From contig CM030366.1 in NCBI GenBank assembly GCA_017893485.1, positions 106,055,796 to 106,119,795 on the forward strand: 64,000 bases of DNA, given 5' to 3'. The position numbers and the translations under genes were made by a program. How positions within the stretch are numbered: the stretch's first letter is position 1; each line of letters starts with the position of its first letter. Under the pieces are notes generated by a model that saw only the letters and a list, made by a program, of their open reading frames with translations, had not been told where the DNA came from and did not search any database. This document shows positions 57,215 to 64,000 of the stretch, one piece after another. This stretch comes from Hemerocallis citrina (taxonomy: Eukaryota > Streptophyta > Magnoliopsida > Asparagales > Asphodelaceae).

Positions 57215-58100
57215 TTGGTGAACCCTTCTACCTCTATCTGGCAGCCTCCGAGCAGACCCTCAGTGCAGTTTTGGTAAGGGAAGAAGACCGGGCTCAAAAG
57301 CCCATTTACTATGTGAGCAAGGTACTTCGGGATATCGAGCTCCGCTACCCGAGAATAGAAAAGATGGCTTACGCCCTGGTGATGGCCGCGAGAAAACTTC
57401 GCCCGTACTTTCAGTCCCATTCGGTGGCCGTCCTTACCGACCAGCCGCTGAAGCAGGTGCTCCACAAGCCGGAGACCTCCGGTCGTCTTATGAAATGGTC
57501 TATCGAGCTGAGCCAGCACGATATAACTTATCAGCCTCGGACCGCGATCAAGGCTCAGGCCTGAGCGGAATTCATAGTTGAGAGTACCATCCCCGAGTCC
57601 AGCCAAAAAGTGAAGGAACCACCCGTCTGGTCGGTTTATGTGGACGGATCCTCCTGCCATGAGGGAAGCGGGGCAGGGGTCATTTTGGCAGGCCCAGATG
57701 ACTTCATCCTCTAATACTCCCTCCGTATCAACTTCAAGGCCTCGAACAACGAAACAGAATACGAGGCACTCATAGCCGGTCTTGGAATGGCTCAAAATGC
57801 AGGGGCCCAACGCCTCTGGATCTTTAGCGACTCTCAGCTAGTCGTCAATCAGGTCCTCGGCGAGTATGAAGCACGCGATGACAGGATGGTTAAATACTTA
57901 GCCAAAGTCAAGAGCCTCATGGCACTATTTTAAGAAGCCCTCATCCAAAGAATCCCCCGAGAAGAAAATGCTCAGGCCGATGCCCTCTCCAAACTAGCCT
58001 CCTCCTCCCTTCAAGGTCTCGAGCAGACCGTCTTGATAGAAGTCCTTCTGAAGCCAAATATAGAGGACGAAACTCCCGACTCTATGGAGTCGCTGCCTGT
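57215..58100 (+). pseudogene. RNase H and archaeal-type RNase H of Tat element 3
   Basis: The pol frame resumes at 57,220. RNase H: FYLYLAASEQTLSAVLV, KPIYYVSKVL, VLTDQPLKQVL. Stops: TGA 57,562-57,564, TAA 57,712-57,714, TAA 57,931-57,933. Archaeal-type RNase H: VYVDGSSCHEGSGAGV, NNETEYEALIAGL and FSDSQLVVNQVLGEYEA, then IPREENAQADALSKLASSS. The Glu block reads NETEYEA where relatives have NEAEYEA; the catalytic Glu itself is kept. Confidence 0.88.
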
Positions 58101-59382
58101 CCTGCTCGAAGACAATTGGATGAAATCCCTCATCGAATTCTTAAGGGACGGACTCCTCCCCGAGGATCCAAAGGAGGCTCGAAGAGTAAGAACCCGAGCT
58201 GAGCGTTACACACTGATCGAAGGCATCCTATATAAACGCTCTTTCACACAGGTAGACGGCAGGCCGTACCTGAGATGTCTCTCCTCCGGTCAAGCCGACT
58301 ACGCCCTGCAAGAGCTGCATGAGGGCATCGGCGGGGCACATTCGGGTTCCAGAGCACTAGCCCGCAAAGTGTTGAATTACGGATATTTCTGGCCCACTCT
58401 CCTACGAGATGCCGAACGACACGTTCGGTAGTGCAGCTCCTTTCAGAAGTACTCTGACATCCAGCGCCTCCCACAAGCTCTGCTCACTTCCCTATCAAGT
58501 CCGATCCCCTTTGCAATGTGGGGGATGGATTTACTAGGGCCATTTCCACCGGCTCCCAGACAGTTCAAGTTCTTGGTCGTGGCGATCGACTACTTCTCAA
58601 AATGGATAGATGCCGAGCCCTTGGCCACGATCACCGAGAACAAGGTTGTTCAGTTCTTTTGGAAGAGCGTGATCTGCCGATTCGGCTTCCTTAGGGTCCT
58701 AATAACAGACAACGGAACCCAGTTCACCGGGGCTGCCTTCCGAGCTCTATGCGAAGACCTTGCCATCCAACACCGGTTCTCCTCTGTCTCTCATCCTCAG
58801 TCGAATGGCCAAGCCAAAAATGCTAACTGACAGATCCTCTCCGGCATTAAGAAGAGGTTAGATAAGTGTTCCAAAGGCTTATGGGTCGATCAACTTCCCA
58901 ACGTGCTGTGGAACTACCGCACCACAAAACGGACCCCCACAGGAGAGAGCCCATTTAATCTCACCTATGGGTCTGAGGCCATCATCCCCCTAGAAGTTGG
59001 AATACCTTCTCCTCGTCTAATAGCTTATGAAGAAGAGCAAAACGCCAGAGAGCTCCGAGCAAGTCTAGACCTGATAGATGAGATCTGAGAAAGAGCGGCC
59101 GTTCATCAACAAAGCTACCGAAGAAGGATCGAGATGGCATACAACAAGAAAGTCCGTCCTACCGACCTCAAAGAAGGAGACCTGGTCCTCAGGAAGTTAG
59201 CCATCTCTTTCCCCGGCCAGAAGAGTAAACTCGCTCCGAACTGGGAGGGACCTTACAAGATTGTCAAAGAAGTTCGGCCCGGCACGTACAGGCTTGAAAA
59301 TCTCGAAGGCAGGAAGATCCCTAGGATATGGAATGCCGACCATTTCTTAAAGTACCAAGAGAGAGCACCAACGCCTCTCTAA
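58101..59382 (+). pseudogene. Integrase of Tat element 3
   Basis: The zinc region (ELHEGIGGAHSG ... YFWPTLL) has one of its two Cys changed (CSSF) next to TAG 58,429-58,431. The core has WGMDLLGPF and ITDNGTQF, but the Glu 35 residues further on is Lys (GQAKNAN, codon 58,816-58,818), so the catalytic triad is lost. TGA follows at 58,828 and another at 59,086, both where relatives have Arg. The C-terminal domain (NWEGPYKIVKEVRPGTY) is intact and the frame ends at TAA 59,380-59,382. A polyadenylation-type aataaa occurs near 59,488. Confidence 0.9.
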
Positions 59383-59555
59383 GCACTTTGAGATGTCGAA
59401 CCGTTCCTCCCCTATTACTTGTAATGATTTTCTTTTATCTTGTAATAACGACTCGCAACTTTAGAAGTAGCTGGCCATTAGTCATCAATAAAGAAAGTTT
59501 TTTCATATTTTACTTGTAAAAATTGCTTACATCTCTCTGCCTTTACTCTTCACTC

Positions 59556-60725
59556 CACCGATGGTTCGGAGTCCAACACTCAGCTCGACCCTACTTCGCA
59601 AGTTCGCTCGTAAGCGAGCTAGAAGTAGGTCGCCGTTCGGAACTGCTCCCACAACCATTGAACAATTGTACCGATGGTTCGGAGTCCAACACTCGGCTCG
59701 ATCCTACTTTGCAAGTTCGCTCGTAAGCGAGCTAGAAGTAGGTCGCCGTTCGGAACTGCTCCCACAACCGTTGAACAATTCTACCGATGGTTCGGAGTCC
59801 AACACTCGGCTCGATCCTACTTCGCAAGTTCGCTCGTAAGCGAGCTAGAAGTAGGTCGCCGTTCGGAACTGCTCCCACAACCGTTGAACAATTCTACCGA
59901 TGGTTCGGAGTCCAACACTCGGCTCGATCCTACTTCGCAAGTTCGCTCGTAAGCGAGCTAGAAGTAGGTCGCCGTTCGGAACTACTCCCACAACTGTTGA
60001 ACAATTCTACCGATGGTTCGGAGTCCAGCACTCGGCTCGACTCTACTTCGCAAGTTCGCTCGTAAGCGAGTTAGAAGTAGGTCGCCGTTTGGAACTGCTC
60101 CCACAACCGTTGAACAATTCTACCGATGGTTCGGAGTCCAACACTCAGCTCGATCCTACTTCGCAAGTTCGCTCGTAAGCGAGCTAGAAGTAGGTCGCCG
60201 TTCGGAACTACTCCCACAACTGTTGAACAATTCTACCGATGGTTCGGAGTCCAGCACTCGGCTCGACTCTACTTCGCAAGTTCGCTCGTAAGCGAGTTAG
60301 AAGTAGGTCGCCGTTCGGAACTGCTCCCACAACTGTTGAACAATTCTACCGATGGTTCGGAGTCCAACACTCGGCTCGATCCTACTTCGCAAGTTCGCTC
60401 GTAAGCGAGCTAGAAGTAGGTCGCCGTTCGGAACTACTCCCACAACTATTGAACAATTCTACCGATGGTTCGGAGTCCAGCACTCGGCTCGACTCTACTT
60501 CGCAAGTTCGCTCGTAAGCGAGGTAGAAGTAGGTCGCCGTTCGGAACTGCTCCCACAACCGTTGAACAATTCTACCGATGGTTCGGAGTCCAGCACTCGG
60601 CTCGACCCTACTTCGCCAGCTCGCTCGTAAGCGAGCTAGAAGTAGGTCACCGTTCGAAACTGCTCCCACGACCGTCGAGCAACTCTAACGGTGTTTCGGA
60701 ATCCATCGTTCGGCTGAACTATGCT
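59556..60725. repeat. Tandem array F, 113-bp unit, about 10 copies
   Basis: accgatggttcggagtcca recurs every 113 bp from 59,558; the last unit near 60,690 is degenerate. Each unit contains cctacttc ... gaagtagg with an inner gctcgtaagcgagc, a nested inverted repeat of about 40 bp. From about 59,980 on, two subtypes alternate (actcggctcgatcc and actcggctcgactc), giving a 226-bp higher-order unit seen at 60,013, 60,239 and 60,465. Frames of 92 codons restart in every unit and are by-products. Confidence 0.94.
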
Positions 60726-61262
60726 CACTCAAAACCACGAGCCGAGCGGACGAGGAACCGACCCTCGTATATGGAGAAAAATTCTGCCGAACTGATTTCA
60801 CCGTTGGATCATCTCAAAATGCGTGCTAGAACGTGATGAACGGATCTGATCGTGCCACGTGTCCGCAAAACGACAAGATAGTGTATTCTTGGAACTCGGG
60901 CCTCCCACCTCGTGATACGTACCACGATCATGATCAACCGTCTGGATGTTGCCACGTGGCCAGGATCTGATGTCCGAGCTATCGCACCTCGAAAGCGCAC
61001 AGTCACCACGATATACTCCGAGCGAAAAACCAACTTCTGCGGCTAAAACCTACAAAGAAGACAACTATGGGTCCTTATGGTTCGGCCTCAAGAATAAGGC
61101 GACCACGACACAACGATGAACAAAACAGCCTCGATTTTATTAAGACACTTGGTAAATTTACAAGGCAGATAGTTACAGCGGGAAAGCAACTAAATAAATT
61201 ACAAGGCATGTTATTACAACAACAGAGACGATGCAAGAAGTAAAAGGCTCGATGCCATTCGT
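60726..61262 (-). other. Spacer; 3' end of the antisense transcript
   Basis: No frame of note. On the minus strand, about 120 bases after the stop at 61,263, cttaataaaatcgagg (near 61,127-61,143) gives an AATAAA polyadenylation signal preceded by T-rich sequence. It would serve the antisense locus. Confidence 0.5.
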
Positions 61263-61977
61263 TCAGTGCCTCCTCAGAACAGGGACGTTCCGATTCAGAG
61301 ACAACCACGGCTTTCGTCTTTTCACCTCTGAGCTTGTCTCTAGGCCGACGAACTGGGACGCCGCCTCGCCACTAACCCTAACGGTTGCTCCGACCGAAGC
61401 CCCGCTCGAGCTAACAGCTAATCCGCTTTGTGCGCTGGCTGCTGTTCGACCAATAACTTGGCCACGAGTCGCTAGCTCGTAAAATGTGATCCCCCGTTCT
61501 CTCTCCTCGCTAGTGCAAGAAGTGCTGCGGACATTAGCTCTCACAGGCTGAGGCTTCAGTCGAGCCACCTCCTCCTCGAGCTCGACGATCCTATCCTTCA
61601 GAGTGTCATCCTTAACCATTATCTTGAATTGAGGGAGTTTCGCCGAACCAGGGTACTCAGTGCTGTCAGATATAATGCGACTTAAGTTGGTCACCTCGAT
61701 GCTCTTGTCGACTGTGACCCTCTGCAGTTGCTCGACCTTCTTCTCGAGCTCATCTCGCTCAGCCAACACCGAGGCTAGCTCTGCCTCTTTCGCCGAGAGC
61801 TCCTCCTCAACTATCCGGAGATGGTGCACCTCGGCCAGAAGCTCGCTGTTCTTCTTCTCTACATTGAACATCAACCTTCTGGTGAGCTCGATCTCACCCA
61901 CGAGTCGAGCCTCGCGAGATTGCTTGAACAGATCGGCACGTCGCCGAGCCGCTACGGTATTTGGGGTGTGATCGAGG
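61263..61977 (-). CDS. Antisense frame of Tat element 3, second unit (coiled coil)
   Basis: Read leftward. An open frame of about 238 codons from a 3' splice-site-like ttgtatttcag at 61,978-61,988 to TGA at 61,263-61,265; an in-frame TAG lies about 20 bases before that site, so the exon start is at or near it. No ATG begins it, which fits an internal or last exon. Residues about 40-110 are strongly charged with heptad-like spacing (VEKKNSELLAEVHHL, SAKEAELASVLAERDELEKK), a probable coiled coil. The end is Ser/Gly/Ala-rich. An AATAAA signal follows at about 61,135. It may be a further exon of the locus at 62,141-64,000 or a separate transcript. Function unknown. Confidence 0.5.
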
Positions 61978-62140
61978 ATCTGAAATACAAGAACATCGCA
62001 ATTGGAAAACTACACACCGACCCAAACACTTGGACAAGTTTGTAGTAAAATTTTCATTCATAAAAAGGAGCGGTGGCCAGTCCGCAAAAAGGCTTACATT
62101 TTTTGAAAAAGAAAACAACGATTACAAAAAGACGAGGAGA

Positions 62141-64000
62141 TCAGGGGTCCACCTGCATCGCCGGTTCGACCACTGGTGCTTCGCCAGATGGCCCCTCATT
62201 CCTCACCTCAGCCCGGGGGTTTGTCACCAAAGCGTCGGTGACCTCCTCCTCGTCGTCGTCGCCTTCTCCCTCGTCACCTTCGCCTCCCTCCTCCTCGTCG
62301 TCTGAGGGGGATCCGGCCACAATCTGTGGCCGACCCGCTCGAAGCCCGAGACACGGTCCTGAACATGGTCGAGCGGCCTCTAGTAAGACTTCTCCATGTT
62401 CGAGGCCATGTGCTTCTTCGCCTCGGCCTCGACCTCAGCCTTGATCTTCGTTGCCAAGGCCTCTTTCTCCGCCTTCACCTCGGCCAGAGCCTTCGCCGAC
62501 GCCGCCAGATCCTCGGCAGCCTTGGCGGCTTTGGCAGACTCCTCAGCAAGCCACCCCTTGACTCGCTCCAGGTCGGCCACAAGATTGGCAACCTTGACCT
62601 CCAAGCCCTCGGCTCGCCTCTGCTCTGCTTCGAGCTACCGAACCGCTTTCACCTTTTCCGCCCTGTCCTTATCACTGGCGGCCTTCAACTCTTTCTCTTG
62701 TTCGGCGAATGCCTCAAGGAGATGGCCGAAGTGACAGGTGGCCTGTAAAGACAAAACAATGGTGAGCACAAGATAAGGGCCGAGTAATAGACTTGAAGAA
62801 ATTCTCAAGAGAAACTCACCGATACGAGCGACCGAGCCACTTCGTAGGTATCGTCGCCGACTGTCCCCGCCTTCAGCGCGGCTCGATCTTTTGGGGTCGC
62901 CAGGTGTTTGACGACCTGCATCGACATCTGCGAGTTTCTGAGGAATCCATCATGATTCTTGACTCGCCAGTTCGGAACGAACAGCTGCTTGTGCTGCTCG
63001 GTCAAGATCTCTTCGACCGGAGCGGTCAACGGCGGAGTCTCAAGCGACAACGCCGCCGAGACGTCGAAGGCCCCACCGACCGGGGCAGAAGCAACGGGAG
63101 CTGAGGGCTCTTCGACAATGACCACCATCGACGAGGGGACCTCAGTGACCGGGGGAGGTGGAGTGGTAGTCGAAGCAACTTTAGGCTGCCGACCTGACGA
63201 GGCGGTCGTGCTCGGCCTCTTCCTCTTCCTACCATCAGCCACCTTGCCCCTCTCGTTTATCATGGCATTGAAGTCCATCTTCTGCGCTTCTGTACCAAAC
63301 AACAAACAAATTGAGTCAGTAAAGTGAGCTAAAGACTTAGAAAAAAAATAATACGAGATGTCAGGAGCGTACTCGGGTCGATCGGACTAAGGCCTGACCC
63401 ATACAGCACCTCCTCGGTCATCTCCCTCCAACTCAACAACGGGAGGGCTACGATCTTCCTCGCCACTTCCTCCTCGGCCGCATTCAGTTCCGGGTCGGCC
63501 CTCGCAAATTTGGGCACCTCTGGCTTCCACCGGCTCGGAATTTGCAGCATCGATGCCTCCCTCAATATGAAGAACTTTTCCTTCCAGCCTTTGATCGAGT
63601 CCGGGTTTTCTATGATCCGAACACCCTTCCTCGGTGCCAGGTAGTATCGATGCTCGGTCTTGTGCATCCGGTTTATCTGATACATGCTTCGGAAGACCGT
63701 CAGGTCCGGCTCGACTTCGGCGTTGTGGCACTGGAGCAGGAAGGCGTTCACATGACGCCATGTGTTCGGCATAAATTGGGTCGGCGCAAGGCAGTACCAT
63801 CTGAGGACCTGGCGAATGAAGGGATGCAGCGGAAAATGCAGTCCGGCGTTCAGAGAGTCATAGTCGAACATGCACATATCCGATGACGATAGCTTGGAGT
63901 TCGCCCGCATCCCAGCACCGGGGAGAATTAGCATGTACTCCAGAGGGATCGTGAACCCCTTTCTGATCCGAAGGAGGTCCCTCTCGGATAGCACCGATCC
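62141..64000 (-). CDS. Antisense, spliced 'putative gypsy type transposon' protein of Tat element 3 (5' end beyond window)
   Basis: Read leftward, opposite to pol. Exon 1 (64,000 or beyond to 63,373) has IRKGFTIPLEYMLILP, LNAGLHFPLHPFIRQVLRWY, APTQFMPNTWRHVNAFLL, the pattern of the plant-only 'putative gypsy type transposon' domain (Pfam Transposase_28). Intron 63,372-63,290 has GTACGC...TTGGTACAG; exon 2 is 63,289-62,820; intron 62,819-62,743 has GTGAGT...TTTACAG; exon 3 is 62,742-62,141. Both joins keep the frame. Exon 2 is Pro/Ala-rich with a KRKRP cluster; exon 3 is a coiled coil, then an acidic DDEEEGGEGDEGEGDDDEEE tail. Decay: TAG at 62,635-62,637 and a shift near 62,390. Its role is unknown; such antisense genes are reported in Tat elements. 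Confidence 0.7.

Larger units (their letters stand above)
47534..64000 (+). mobile_element. Tat element 3: Ty3/gypsy retrotransposon, 3' end beyond the window
   Basis: Plus strand: 5' LTR 47,534-48,116, primer site, gag from 48,189, protease, RT, a foreign solo LTR (51,760-57,214), RNase H, archaeal-type RNase H, integrase ending 59,382, array F, then an antisense locus reaching the window edge. The 3' LTR is not in view, so the target duplication (left flank ccttg) cannot be tested. Gag and pol contain seven in-frame stops and at least two frameshifts. Confidence 0.9.

Noticed and set aside
59556..60725. CRISPR-like regular repeats
   Set aside because: Repeats are contiguous with no unique spacers and have a plant retrotransposon context. 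The same holds for arrays A to E.
59523..60836. A ladder of nearly identical 92-codon frames on the plus strand
   Set aside because: They are the 113-bp array F read once per unit; not a gene family.

Overview
The window is repeat-rich DNA from a seed plant. Nearly all of it is LTR retrotransposons, mostly nested in one another; I recognise no host gene, tRNA gene, rRNA gene or CRISPR array. The plant assignment rests on Ty3/gypsy elements of the Tat and Athila lineages, a TRIM element with an initiator-tRNA-Met type primer site, SINE-like tRNA-derived sequence and long solo LTRs. The species cannot be told from the sequence.

Layout. 92-3,729: long solo-LTR-like element flanked by gcggg. 4,308-4,993: probable copia-type solo LTR. 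5,266-17,948: Tat-lineage element 1 on the minus strand (607-bp LTRs, target duplication agaat), with a 793-bp TRIM inserted in its 5' LTR. 19,189-41,381: Tat element 2 on the minus strand (two 518-bp LTRs, target duplication actgt/actat). Element 2 is split by a nearly intact Athila element on the plus strand (LTRs 22,513-24,194 and 30,714-34,078). The Athila 3' LTR is itself split by an inverted solo LTR of its own family (32,073-33,762, target duplication catgc). 41,575-44,973 and 44,974-47,533: two partial long LTRs of the 92-3,729 type in opposite orientation, the second carrying SINE-like sequences. 47,534 to the window end: Tat element 3 on the plus strand, its pol split by a 5,455-bp solo LTR (51,760-57,214).

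The three Tat elements share one plan: LTR, primer site, gag, protease, RT, RNase H, archaeal-type RNase H and integrase, then a long non-pol 3' region of tandem arrays around antisense reading frames. In element 3 the antisense locus is well enough kept to show a 'putative gypsy type transposon' domain, two introns that keep the reading frame, a coiled coil and an acidic tail. Elements 1 and 2 keep only possible remnants of it between two arrays. Arrays in elements 1 and 2 are built on a shared inverted-repeat core, GGCTCG-N17-CGAGCC.

The coding regions of the Tat elements are decayed, with frameshifts, stops and lost integrase catalytic residues. The Athila polyprotein is the best preserved coding unit: one frame of about 1,749 codons broken only by two TAG codons, with all catalytic motifs visible. 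Coordinates of LTR ends and target duplications were read base by base; array edges and domain edges are approximate.
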